64,000 bases of DNA from Schistosoma haematobium (lineage: Eukaryota; Platyhelminthes; Trematoda; Strigeidida; Schistosomatidae): assembly GCF_000699445.3 (NCBI RefSeq), contig NC_067200.1:5906950-5970949 (forward strand), written 5' to 3'. Each line of letters starts with the position of its first letter. The first letter of the stretch is position 1. Made by a program: the position numbers and the translations under genes. Below are positions 24,401 through 29,099 of this stretch, piece by piece. Below the pieces are notes generated by a model. That model was not told the DNA's origin and made no database searches. It saw only the letters and a program-made list of their open reading frames with translations.

Positions 24401-27332
24401 CTGATTGCAGAGATTTCATTGTTGTCCTGGATAACATCACCAGCGTTTACTTCATGTAGAAGTGAGCTTCTTAGTTATGTTTTAAGAGTTAAAAAAAGTC
24501 CATCCTGATGGCTTTATTTATGATTGATTCTCTTTGTAGTTTCCATTATTCTGATTTGCCCATTAATTTCTATGGACTATCTTGTCTATTTGACTTCTGA
24601 CTTAGTGGTTGATTGGCCTTATCTATATGGATTGTTAGATAGGACCTACGTTCATTCGCCTATTTATTGTTGATTATTTGGATGACACGCTTCCAGAAAT
24701 TCCCGATGTCTTGGTATTTTATCGATCTAGAACATCAACGTATTCTCAATCGGTATAAAATAAAACCTACAAAAACAAACATGTACAAATAAGACCATCA
24801 AGATAAGTCGATCTGATACTTGTGGAATAACTAAAAACATCCCCTTCACATGAATTAAAGAGGTAATGATGTTGTCCTTAACGATAATGTAAGCTCCACA
24901 ACAATGTCACTTTTATTCAATGTATCCAAAAACAGAAAACGATCGGTTAATCATTAATTAGTAGATTGTCTAGAGCTTTCTATTTTATGGAAACAACATT
25001 AATAAACCAGTCGATGGATTCAACAAAAGCTTCTTTGTTGAAGTTATTTATGTTAATCTATGCCAAAAATATTCATTCATTTATACTGACTTCCCATCTG
25101 TTTAATTTTTCATGTAAAAATTCTAAAGTAATGAGAAAACGGTTCTTCAATAGAATTTGGAAAGTTATCTTCGAACATATTTCAGTGAATAGTATCTACA
25201 CTTGGAAATTGGATAATTTTGTATATATATGTCGCTAATTATCATCCTAAACAGTAAATTCAATACATAAGCTTTTACTAAATCAATAAAAAGTAAACAA
25301 TAAGAACCCCATCACCTCTTTATCTAACAACTAGTCTAATAAGTTCTGAAGGAAATTTGCGTCATAAATTGACTATATTTAGACCAATATAGAAATTTGT
25401 AGAGTACTGGACGAATGTTTTGTCTTAATATAAGACTGGCCTCCATAACAGTTGCTCTCTCGCAATCTTACCATAGGTGGAACCAAGAAATTTCAGGGTT
25501 CACGAAGAGCGCTTAATTTTTAGGTCACTGAATCATCGCACATTGGTTCACATTTGCTTCCTAAGTCACTCCGCTATATTGTGTGAGTTATTTATTGATG
25601 ACGGTGATGCTTGTCTTACTGCTTAAGAATCACATACTAAAGTGAAAAAACTGTCCATAGTTCCCTAATTTTCAATGGATATCTAAGTAATACCATGGTT
25701 CTTTAATGTATTTCCCAGCACAGTAGTAGTAATCCAACTTTTGTCACATTTTTCAAACACTTTCTTCATTGGATTGAATAAATCTTACGAATCTAATCCT
25801 AGAGGCTTAAGCGACACTATTTTCTAATGTGGGATCTTGGTGGGAAAATCAGAGAGGTTAGTTTTTGTTAGGGGTATGTGATTATAGGATATAACTATCA
25901 GTCCTCCACGACCTGTTGGTTGAGTTCTTGAAAATCATAGCGGATCAGTGGCTTAAGACGTTATCAGGTACGGCTTAAAAGGATAGAAGTTACTTTATGA
26001 GGCCTGTCGTAATGAAATCTTTATGAATTATAAGTTAAAATAAGGAAAATTCTGTCTTATCGACTGAATCTTATTCGAGGAATTGAAATTCAAACACTTA
26101 AACTTAGTCGATTGGATTTGATCAAAACAGGGGATTGAGTAGAAAGCTTTTCTTGTCAAAAACCAAATAATAATAATAATAACTCAGTGGCTATGCTGAC
26201 CAAGACTATGACCTTCGCTTAATGGATAATTCCCTCACAAAAAACATTTTACCAATTATTGTATTTCATCGACTATGTGATAGATCTTATGATCTGTCTC
26301 GTTTCACTTGGTTTGTATGTTCCCTCAATATTTTAGATATATAGGCCTTACAATTACCAATTATCTGGTAACCTAGGAAAAATAGTACTTCTCAGAAATT
26401 ACGTCCAACCGCTTGACATTAATCTAATTAACGCTATATCATGGGAGTGCATCACTGCAACTTATGAATAGTCTAGTAATTTATAAAAATCACATTTAAC
26501 CTCAAATTAAGAAATGTATTTTATTTGTAAGGGTTTGTACTTTCCCGTTGTTGATGGTAAGGACTCTAGCTGGTCAATCTCTATTGGTATATGTACAACC
26601 TAAATGAATTGCTTCTAATTGTAATTTAGTTTCAAGATTTTAGTGTTATCGGATACTAGCTATCCGTGGAATCCAGAGTGAGTGTTTGGCCCTATTTGGA
26701 ACTCATCAACTGAATACGTTTCAATCTCCCATATTACTAAAAGCTTTTGACTAGATGCCAAAATAGAGCTAACACAAATATGCCATAAATGAACTAGTTA
26801 ATTGTAATCTTTACCATCAATATTGGGAGACTAGAAATCCTTAAAGAAATAAAATTCATACCTGTTTCACAAGCTGGTAAATATTTGAACTCAATAGCTC
26901 ATTGGATGATATTCAGTTGGGCATTTGGAGCGAAAGAAATTGGGTGCAATCCTAGATGTGGGTATTACTATGAATACTTTCATATCCAACTAACTGGTCA
27001 CTAAGATCAATAAACGCCAGTCGTCTATTCCACTGCTAACCACTGTGCAACCCTTCATACATGTTATATATATATGTAAATTAAATACGTTTCATTATAT
27101 GATTTTTATATCAATCTATTTTAGTGTACCAGTAATGAATGAAACAATAATGGATATGCCCATGAAACATTTAATTACGGAACCATTGTTAAATGTTGAG
27201 GAGTTATGTTGTAAACATTTTCTTAGACTTTGTATAGAATCTTTTATTTTAGATCATTTGAAATATTTAGATGAATTAATCAAAACTACTGACAATAATG
27301 ATGATAGTATACATTTCAAAAAGATTACTTAA
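559..27332 (+). CDS. TTLL6/13-like: TTLL-type tubulin polyglutamylase, 3' part (8 exons, 5' end outside window)
   Basis: Spliced coding region with exons 559-1190, 4131-4455, 7748-7960, 12380-12448, 15021-15611, 20220-20754, 23914-24076 and 27125-27332. Every junction has GT..AG and matching phase, giving 2736 nt, 911 codons plus TAA. The first exon holds the C-terminal half of a tubulin tyrosine ligase-like domain ([34 protein letters not shown]). Members of this family add glutamate chains to tubulin tails using ATP; EVN carries the conserved acidic and Asn metal-binding residues. The third exon (GNWHRIFP) continues as in TTLL6/13/7 proteins, where this region binds microtubules. The rest is a polar, poorly conserved tail. 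By similarity the polyglutamylase branch (TTLL6/13, possibly TTLL7) is most likely. In flukes it would act on axonemal or tegumental microtubules; that is inference. Exons 1 to 8 are numbered within this window only. Confidence 0.88.
1250..1438 (+). mobile_element. hammerhead-bearing tRNA-headed SINE-like repeat (family B), degenerate
   Basis: Shows a box-B-like GGGTTCGCATCCCG (1267-1280) followed by a degenerate hammerhead core: GCACTG, CTAAGGAG (canonical CTGANGAG), then GAAACGACCGTC and CAATGC. Its 3' part (TTCCAGGTTTTCCATGGCGATCTAG) recurs at 1555, 6060, 13540, 17025, 17890, 58110 and elsewhere. Confidence 0.7.
1555..1730 (+). mobile_element. family B repeat, degenerate copy
   Basis: Box-B-like GGTTCAAGTCCC at ~1580, hammerhead remnants CTGAAAAGTCCC and GGACGGAACGGCC (core changed), and the shared 3' segment CAATGGTAGTCTAGC. 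Same orientation as the copy ~120 bases upstream. Confidence 0.65.
2252..3205 (+). mobile_element. RTE-clade LINE (group A), 5'-truncated copy
   Basis: Reads [25 protein letters not shown], then the C-terminal domain ([20 protein letters not shown], [18 protein letters not shown]) and a 3' UTR ending CGTTGTAAATGACTG. The frame is broken by stops and indels (for example TGA at ~2516). The RT catalytic domain is absent because of 5' truncation. RTE LINEs (SR2/SR3/Perere type) are abundant in schistosomes; the exact family is not assigned. Confidence 0.8.
3425..3830. repeat. unclassified dispersed repeat, related to 28740-29060
   Basis: Blocks such as TTGATCAGGTTGCAATGTAGCCACTAG here match ATCGATCAAGTTGCAACATGGCCACTAG at ~28800, followed by parallel TGCGTGCACTATGTTG / CACGTGCACAATGTTG and CAGCAAGGCGTAC / CAGCAAGGTGTAC blocks. 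No coding potential recognised. Confidence 0.55.
4131..4455 (+). CDS. TTLL6/13-like: TTLL exon 2
   Basis: Acceptor TTTTTTTCAG ends at 4130 and donor GTAAGT begins at 4456. The first base completes the Lys codon left by exon 1, so the protein runs [15 protein letters not shown], matching the lysine-rich helix that follows the catalytic core in TTLL6-type enzymes. 108 codons follow, very polar (Asn, Lys, Asp), with no recognised motif. It ends in phase 0. Confidence 0.82.
4510..4615 (-). mobile_element. family B repeat fragment
   Basis: On the minus strand it shows the GGATGCACACAGTTAAGGAATCCCATACTAAG block and the CAATGGTGATCTAGCC 3' segment of the family. The hammerhead core is degenerate. 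It lies immediately downstream of TTLL exon 2. Confidence 0.5.
4945..5047 (-). mobile_element. Sm-alpha-type SINE-like repeat, 3' part
   Basis: Minus strand carries ATCCAGCTGACGGGTCCC..GAACGTAAC..CTGGATTCCACTGCTAG, the hammerhead-bearing 3' part of the schistosome Sm-alpha repeat. The core reads CTGACGGG instead of CTGANGAG and GTAA instead of GAAA, so cleavage is unlikely. It abuts a + strand copy. Confidence 0.65.
5048..5330 (+). mobile_element. Sm-alpha-type SINE-like repeat, near complete
   Basis: A tRNA-like head with box A (TTAGTAGCTAAGTGG) and box B (GGTTCAAGTCCC at ~5129) is followed by a hammerhead-like segment (5176-5216: ATGACGAG, GAAACGCGCGTC, CTGGATTC) and a tail (CAATAAGAGACTGGTCAATTG). 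The core has A for the first C of CTGANGAG and stem I is poorly paired. Sm-alpha repeats are known pol III-type schistosome repeats encoding hammerhead ribozymes. Confidence 0.75.
5345..6058. other. intronic sequence, no feature recognised
   Basis: A/T-rich TTLL intron 2 sequence. Around 5600-5760 there is a loosely retrotransposon-like stretch, but I could not assign it to a family. No exon or RNA gene is visible. Confidence 0.4.
6060..6215 (-). mobile_element. family B hammerhead SINE-like repeat, degenerate
   Basis: Minus strand shows CCCATACTAGGACGAAACGGCCATCCAGCGCTTCCAGGTTTTCAATGG. Stem II, GAAA and stem III are preserved; the CTGANGAG box has become CTACCGAG, so catalysis would be lost. 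Confidence 0.65.
6520..6765. repeat. unclassified repeat, related to 9115-9350
   Basis: Parallel blocks with 9115-9350 in the same order: ACTTTATTCCACACAATTACGGGCAGTC / ACTTCATTCAACAAAATTGCAAGCAGTC, AGTACAAATCACTAAAGAGAGGAAA / GTAGAAATCATTAGTACAAGAGGAAA and ATATTTAAT..CGTGACTAATCACAT / ATATTTAAT..CTAAGTAATCAATCACAT. No proteins recognised. Possibly a non-coding part of a retroelement. Confidence 0.5.
7182..7695 (-). mobile_element. ~500-bp SINE-like element (family C) with 11-bp target duplication
   Basis: Minus-strand element starting near AATGCTCTGGTATGACTGAG and ending with a tail TGTGGCGCATATGTATTTG..TTGCCTCCTTGTACCAATA. It is flanked by ATTATGGAAAT at 7171-7181 and 7696-7706, an 11-bp target-site duplication that brackets the element exactly. 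Other copies: 19719-20190 (+) and 62056-62564 (-). The tail is shared with the RTE group B LINE at 42035. No conserved ORF across copies. Confidence 0.75.
7748..7960 (+). CDS. TTLL6/13-like: TTLL exon 3 (microtubule-binding-type segment)
   Basis: 71 codons in phase 0-0 between acceptor AATTAG and donor GTAAGT. The motif [18 protein letters not shown] resembles the conserved GN(F/Y)RRI(Y/F)P segment that follows the catalytic domain in TTLL6/13/7 enzymes; this is the strongest evidence that exons 1-3 belong to one gene. A SINE-like insertion ends about 50 bases upstream of the acceptor. Confidence 0.85.
8430..8530 (+). mobile_element. family B repeat fragment
   Basis: Contains GAGAAAACGGCCATTCACTACTTCCAGGT and TTGGCGGTCTAA, the 3' half of the family. 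The hammerhead core is not conserved. It ends next to a short ATT microsatellite (8522-8545). Confidence 0.45.
9115..9350. repeat. unclassified repeat, related to 6520-6765
   Basis: Same block order as 6520-6765, diverged. It lies just left of the solo LTR. Confidence 0.5.
9369..9830 (+). mobile_element. solo LTR of the Gypsy element seen at 49.1-56 kb
   Basis: Closely parallels 49090-49575: TTATCATAAGCTTTCAATTGACC, CTATTATACGATTTATTAT, AGGCGAGAAGTTAAC, GGACCAATAAGGACTCAGAGTTGAC, TTGGCGACTTAGTCACGTGATAATT. No internal Gypsy sequence follows, so it is a solo LTR, in sense orientation in TTLL intron 3. An (AT)n run has expanded inside it. Confidence 0.75.
9389..9424. repeat. (AT)18 microsatellite
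   Basis: Uninterrupted AT dinucleotides for about 36 bases inside the solo LTR, at a place where the related LTR copies at 47.8 and 49.1 kb have only short AT-rich sequence. Confidence 0.95.
10120..10260 (+). mobile_element. degenerate Sm-alpha-type repeat
   Basis: Box A-like TTGGTTAACTCAATGATATTTGAAG and box B-like GCTTTGAGTCTCAG, followed by GATGAGTACCAGATAGGATGGGAC, a decayed hammerhead segment. Weak but the order of blocks matches Sm-alpha. Confidence 0.45.
10395..10770. repeat. GC-richer island, probably a repeat of unknown type
   Basis: About 375 bases with higher G+C than the flanks and several short open frames on the + strand, none resembling a known protein. No second copy in the window and no clear terminal repeats, so it is only noted as foreign-looking. 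Confidence 0.3.
11432..11900 (-). mobile_element. RTE LINE (group C), internally deleted copy
   Basis: On the minus strand the AP-endonuclease segment [20 protein letters not shown] runs directly into the C-terminal end of the RTE polyprotein ([27 protein letters not shown]) at about 11675. The whole RT domain is missing. Compare the longer copy at 39231-41640. Confidence 0.75.
12380..12448 (+). CDS. TTLL6/13-like: TTLL exon 4 (69-nt)
   Basis: Small phase 0-0 exon of 23 codons, reading [17 protein letters not shown] and so on, between TTTTTTGTAG and GTAAGC. It was chosen because both flanking exons are phase 0 and the splice sites are strong. The acidic-then-basic helix fits the TTLL C-terminal region, but the exon is too short for independent family assignment. 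Confidence 0.7.
12841..13010 (+). mobile_element. RTE LINE group A, 3' fragment
   Basis: Decayed C-terminus: [20 protein letters not shown] parallels the [18 protein letters not shown] end of the group A elements, followed by the start of the 3' UTR. Located in TTLL intron 4 just after exon 4. Confidence 0.6.
13540..13640 (+). mobile_element. family B repeat, degenerate
   Basis: CACTGTTGATTAGTCTCATACTAGAACGAGACGCTCATCCAGTGATTCC and the downstream TTTTCATTGTTGGTCTAAC segment. The core is mutated (GAGA for GAAA). Confidence 0.6.
13889..14375 (+). mobile_element. CR1-like LINE, C-terminal RT fragment
   Basis: Reads [37 protein letters not shown] and [16 protein letters not shown], closely parallel to the C-terminus of the CR1-like element at 34200-35610. 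Stops and a frameshift make it non-functional. 5'-truncated, in TTLL intron 4. Confidence 0.8.
15021..15611 (+). CDS. TTLL6/13-like: TTLL exon 5 (polar tail)
   Basis: 197 codons, phase 0-0, between ATTACTCTAG and GTAGGT. It starts [12 protein letters not shown] and then becomes a Ser/Asn/Asp-rich disordered tail with an acidic run near its N-terminus ([11 protein letters not shown]). No domain is recognisable. Codon usage is A/T-rich like the other exons and the frame is open over 591 bases, which supports real coding sequence. Confidence 0.75.
15612..16500. other. intronic sequence; G-depleted stretch at 16090-16270
   Basis: No exon or repeat family recognised. From about 16090 to 16270 the + strand is almost free of G and rich in CCTAA/CCTC/ACTT words. 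Otherwise A/T-rich. Confidence 0.4.
16505..16690 (-). mobile_element. degenerate Sm-alpha-type repeat
   Basis: On the minus strand: box B-like GGGTTCGAGTCTATG (16600s), hammerhead remnant AACTAACAAGTACCGAGTAAGACGAAATAC, then CTGGATTCAATCGCTAGCCAC. The CTGANGAG box is lost. A tail-like fragment (CATATACCAATATAGACTGATCAATT) lies at 16778-16803 on the + strand. Confidence 0.6.
17025..17190 (-). mobile_element. family B repeat, degenerate
   Basis: Minus strand: GCGCACTGTTGAAGAGTCCCATACTAAAACGAGACGGCCGTTTAGTGG, then the usual GTCTAACTTAAATCG 3' segment. Core changes: CTGTTGAAGAG and GAGA. A + strand 5' half of the same family follows at 17218. Confidence 0.6.
17218..17480 (+). mobile_element. family B repeat, 5' half with tRNA-like head
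   Basis: A 5' leader (GATGGTCACGCAACATAGCGGATTGGTTGAAG) is followed by a tRNA-like segment with box A (TTGGCTAAGTGGTC, 17393) and box B (GATTCGAGCCCC, ~17445). Similar leader words occur at ~56160 and ~62840. It cannot be a functional tRNA: the acceptor ends (GCAGATT / CATGTGC) do not pair. Confidence 0.55.
17890..18045 (+). mobile_element. family B repeat with intact-looking hammerhead
   Basis: Begins in the body of the family (CCTAAATGAGCATTGCTGAGGAG) and ends with the shared segment TTTTATGGTGGTCTAGC, CTCATGAATC and ATCCACAAAATCCC. It is the copy with the best-preserved ribozyme core in the window; see the separate entry. Sense orientation in TTLL intron 5. Confidence 0.72.
17911..17956 (+). 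ncRNA. hammerhead ribozyme candidate (family B)
   Basis: Stem I GCATTG/CATTGC (5 of 6 pairs), core CTGAGGAG (17917-17924), stem II G-TCTC/GGGA-C with loop CTAGT, core GAAA (17939-17942), minimal stem III ACG/CGT with 2-nt loop, and cleavage triplet GTC ending at 17950. All conserved core bases are present. The very short stem III is typical of retroelement-borne hammerheads, which often work best as dimers. Confidence 0.7.
19020..19718 (+). mobile_element. Penelope-like element fragment (RT piece with inverted ends)
   Basis: At 19509-19718 a frame reads [15 protein letters not shown].., [27 protein letters not shown] then stops; RYIDDTF and FLD plus DGTL are hallmarks of Penelope-like RTs. 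The last 24 bases (TTCGCTTATATGTGTTGTTCTAA) are repeated in inverted orientation at 19050-19075, so the fragment is bracketed by inverted sequence. The rest of the RT and the GIY-YIG nuclease are not present. Confidence 0.65.
19719..20190 (+). mobile_element. SINE-like family C, + strand copy
   Basis: Starts AATGCCCCCAAATGCCATGG directly after the Penelope-like fragment and ends with the tail ATGTGGCGCATATCTATTTG..GGTGCCTCCTTGTACCAATG. About 85 percent similar by eye to the copy at 7182-7695, with a deletion of ~40 bases around 19905. It ends ~30 bases before the acceptor of TTLL exon 6. Confidence 0.7.
20220..20754 (+). CDS. TTLL6/13-like: TTLL exon 6
   Basis: 178 codons plus one base, from acceptor TTTTTCAAG (20211-20219) to donor GT at 20755. 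It reads [16 protein letters not shown], then a Thr/Asn stretch, then helical, Leu/Asn/Met-rich sequence. The reading frame stays open about 120 bases beyond the donor into an Sm-alpha repeat; the true end is set by the phase match to exon 7 (G|GT giving LEG-DYLP). The acceptor lies about 35 bases after the end of a SINE-like insertion. Confidence 0.72.
20790..21080 (-). mobile_element. Sm-alpha-type repeat, near complete
   Basis: Read on the minus strand: tRNA-like head (GGCTCAGTAGTTAACGCGTAG; box B GGGTTCGAGTCCCGG), hammerhead at 20897-20947, and a tail (CATATACCAACAAGAGAGACTGATCAATTAC) reaching ~20797. The best preserved Sm-alpha copy in the window, antisense to the TTLL gene. Confidence 0.8.
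20897..20947 (-). ncRNA. hammerhead ribozyme candidate (Sm-alpha)
   Basis: Minus strand: stem I ATCCAG/CTGGAT fully paired, core CTGACGAG, stem II GTCC..GGAC with an enlarged loop, GAAA, short stem III ACG..CGT, and cleavage triplet GTC. All conserved core positions are present. Sm-alpha hammerheads are experimentally known in schistosomes; activity of this copy is inferred. Confidence 0.8.
21110..21330. mobile_element. two further Sm-alpha fragments (minus tail, plus 3' half)
   Basis: 21125-21185 repeats the minus-orientation tail (ACTACAATTGATCAGTTTCATGTTGGTATAT). From about 21212 a + strand 3' half begins (AACATCAACTCTAGGATACAGGTACG) and contains a hammerhead at 21240-21284. With the copy at 20790 this makes a cluster of three pieces in opposite orientations. 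Confidence 0.7.
21240..21284 (+). ncRNA. hammerhead ribozyme candidate (Sm-alpha, sense to TTLL)
   Basis: Stem I GTCCAG/CTGGAT (one G-T pair), core CTGATGAG (21246-21253), stem II GTCT..AGGAC, GAAA (21267-21270), minimal stem III ATG/CGT, cleavage triplet GTC ending at 21278. Core intact; a C-to-T in stem III gives a wobble. It lies in sense orientation in TTLL intron 6. Confidence 0.75.
21555..22329. mobile_element. inverted-repeat DNA element (MITE-like), copy 1, interrupted
   Basis: Ends GACTATAATTTATAGACGA (left) and TCGTTCATAAATTATAGTC (right) are inverted repeats of each other. The interior matches the reverse complement of 61121-61408 (TTGGCGCGAAATTC, CTAATTCCTAACCTTAA, GTCACTCAAAGGTCGT). 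A 488-bp insertion with 13-bp duplication splits it; without it the element is ~274 bp. No ORF, so non-autonomous. Confidence 0.85.
21683..22170 (-). mobile_element. 488-bp SINE-like insertion with 13-bp target duplication
   Basis: Flanked by GATGAAAACGCCA at 21670-21682 and 22171-22183. On the minus strand it ends ..ACGTTGTAGCTGACTGAC, the same 3' tail as the RTE group A LINEs (CCTACGTTGTAGCTGATTGACTGAC at ~51870). This suggests a non-autonomous element mobilised by RTE machinery. GC-richer than its host element; no recognised protein. Confidence 0.75.
22330..23553. other. intronic sequence; weak family B fragment at 22545-22625
   Basis: A/T-rich TTLL intron 6 sequence. The only recognisable item is a decayed minus-strand family B piece (GGTTTCTTCTTAGTTTGGGGAAACCTCAGTAGTGC). 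No exon seen. Confidence 0.4.
23555..23745 (-). mobile_element. RTE LINE group C, 3' fragment
   Basis: Minus strand resembles the C-terminal end of the group C RTE polyprotein: the block GTCTCCCACCAGCGTTCTCC..TATCCTGGGA parallels 36545-36575 and 11470-11510. Ends in the CTCCTCCAAGAGGG region used as the 3' terminus. It lies ~170 bases before TTLL exon 7. Confidence 0.6.
23914..24076 (+). CDS. TTLL6/13-like: TTLL exon 7
   Basis: Acceptor AATATTTAG, donor GTAAGT at 24077; phase 1 in, phase 2 out. Reads [20 protein letters not shown] followed by a basic segment rich in Arg, Leu and Asn ([17 protein letters not shown]), probably a helix that could bind acidic tubulin tails; that role is inference. 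No stop in frame. Confidence 0.75.
24077..26500. other. intronic sequence with decayed family B pieces
   Basis: Mostly unique-looking A/T-rich sequence. Decayed family B pieces are suspected at ~25400-25500 (minus) and 25615-25695 (plus, CACATACTAAAGTG..TTTTCAATGG). No exon supported. Confidence 0.4.
26560..26760 (-). mobile_element. degenerate Sm-alpha-type repeat
   Basis: Tail GGTCAATCTCTATTGGTATATG at ~26573, then CTAGCTATCCGTGGAATCCAGAG and a decayed hammerhead (TTTGGAACTCATCAACTGAAT) on the minus strand. Core lost. Confidence 0.55.
26890..27050 (+). mobile_element. degenerate Sm-alpha-type repeat
   Basis: Box A-like CAATAGCTCATTGGATGAT, box B-like GGTGCAATCCTAG, then CAACTAACTGGTCACTAAG and TCTATTCCACTGCTAACCAC. 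Opposite orientation to the copy at 26560; core lost. It ends ~75 bases before the last TTLL exon. Confidence 0.55.
27125..27332 (+). CDS. TTLL6/13-like: TTLL terminal coding exon with stop TAA
   Basis: Acceptor CTATTTTAG, phase 2 in: the leading T completes an Asn codon (PKN or PN-VPVMNE). 68 full codons end in TAA at 27330-27332, giving an acidic C-terminus (TTDNNDDS). No canonical AATAAA lies in the first ~100 bases downstream; AT-rich variants are present, so the polyadenylation site is not assigned. Confidence 0.74.
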
Positions 27333-28140
27333 AACGTATATTTATACATAAACAATATTTTTTGTCATATTCTACTGTTGTCCTACTCAAATACAGATAC
27401 ACACATGTTTCCTGTAAATTGAGCCCCGCACCTGTCATGAAAGGGAGAGAAAGAGAGAAAAAACTGATAAATAACAGATAAGAGCTGAGATTGGCGAACC
27501 AAATAATTAGGTATGCAAATTATTAGCACTTTTATACAACTGTTCTTTTGTCCCAGACAAAGATAAGATATATTCCAGACCATGACTATAAGTGGTGCAG
27601 TCCGGGTATTTTTCAATACTATTTGGCTTGTTTATCAAAATATAGATAAATTGGAATATGTCAACAGTATAAATTTATCACTACCAAAATGGACATCAAG
27701 CCGTTTGATTCTGGGGAGGTATGAATAACTACGGTGGTGTCTCAAGGGTTAAGAAGGAGGATGGACTAATTACACGAAATTTGACTAACTTACATATTAT
27801 AACTTTTCAAAATCTTGTAGGTCTATCTTAATCTTGCCGGTCACTTTCAGAGATTATTGAATAGATTTCTTCCGAGATAAAGGAAAGGAATCTGTAAGTG
27901 CCTGTAAAGTGAAACGTAATTTTCTAGAAGTTTGCCAACAAATGCAATGAATCTTGTTTTTTTTCTATTGACGAATTAATCAAACTATCAAAATACTTCA
28001 GTAACATTGTATTTTATAATTACTGATAGATAAATCCATTAAAGTCGTTCAATTAACACGAAGCTCCAACAACATATGACTGTCTATTACATTAGTAGTT
28101 TAAAATAACTACATTTTGTTTAAATGATAGCAATACATCA
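27333..28140. other. 3' flank of TTLL gene, nothing assigned
   Basis: Should hold the TTLL 3' UTR. No canonical polyadenylation signal close to the stop and no repeat family recognised. Confidence 0.4.
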
Positions 28141-28144
28141 TTTC

Positions 28145-28400
28145 ATCTTTAAGCTCAGTAGCTTAGTGGATTGTGTGTCGTAATTTGGAGAGATAAGTAC
28201 TGAGTTCGAATCATGGTCTAGAGACCAACATATGTAATTCAAGTACAAACTCAAAGATTAGGACACATCTCGAATCCCATTTCTAATTACACTCCCAAAA
28301 ATATTATTAGAACTTTAACTATAGGAAATGTAAAGGTTTGTACATAGGATGGATATACATGCCAGCACAGATTGATCAAATAAAACTGAATATCATCCAT
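28145..28400 (+). mobile_element. degenerate Sm-alpha-type repeat (tRNA-like head and tail)
   Basis: Box A (AGCTCAGTAGCTTAGTGGATT), box B (GAGTTCGAATCATGG) and a tail-like CATGCCAGCACAGATTGATCAAAT. The hammerhead segment is not visible. The box sequences look like a tRNA gene but no cloverleaf forms. Confidence 0.5.
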
Positions 28401-28739
28401 GTGGGAATACAAGTCCTTATGAACTTGGAAATGTTTATTACTGGCGTTCATCACTGAAGTGATTGATTCCAACTGGTATCCACGACTAAACTTGATCATA
28501 ACAATGACGACTGGTAACCAGTTTTTGATTTATTTAAAGAAGCTGACAAAATTCGAACGTAATTCGTGTAAAAATGCACAAATGACTTTAAAAACTGTTA
28601 ACTATTCGTATGAAAAAACAAACAATATATTCAACCAACAATTAGTGGAATAAATTTGGGAAGATGTTTAAAGGACAGTCCAGTTAGTTTTTTTAATCAA
28701 GTCTTTCTTAGGGTGATACAAATATAACTTGAAAAATTG

Positions 28740-29060
28740 ACTGATCACTCACAAGTGGCCGATGTCATGACTGTCTAGCCCATTTAGAGCTAACCGAATT
28801 CTATCGATCAAGTTGCAACATGGCCACTAGTCTAATCTACTCGGCATCACGTGCACAATGTTGAGACGTAAGGCGGTGGTTGGAAGTAGTTGAGAGAAAA
28901 ATGATTCCAGATTTTGTACTTTTAAGTACTCACCAGCAAGGTGTACATGTAATCCTAAGGACAGTGATGCCCCTGAACGATCCGATCTTTTGTGGATAGA
29001 ATCGGACCAGCACTAAGACATATGATTGAATCCACCAGTGAAAACCAGTACCCTTAAGAT
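28740..29060. repeat. unclassified dispersed repeat, related to 3425-3830
   Basis: Collinear blocks with 3530-3740 as described there. No coding potential. Confidence 0.5.
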
Positions 29061-29099
29061 CACAGGTAATTGTTGTTAACGAATGGAAAACAGTGAAAA

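Noticed and set aside
28145..28215. tRNA gene
   Set aside because: Good A/B boxes but no cloverleaf; belongs to a decayed Sm-alpha-type repeat.
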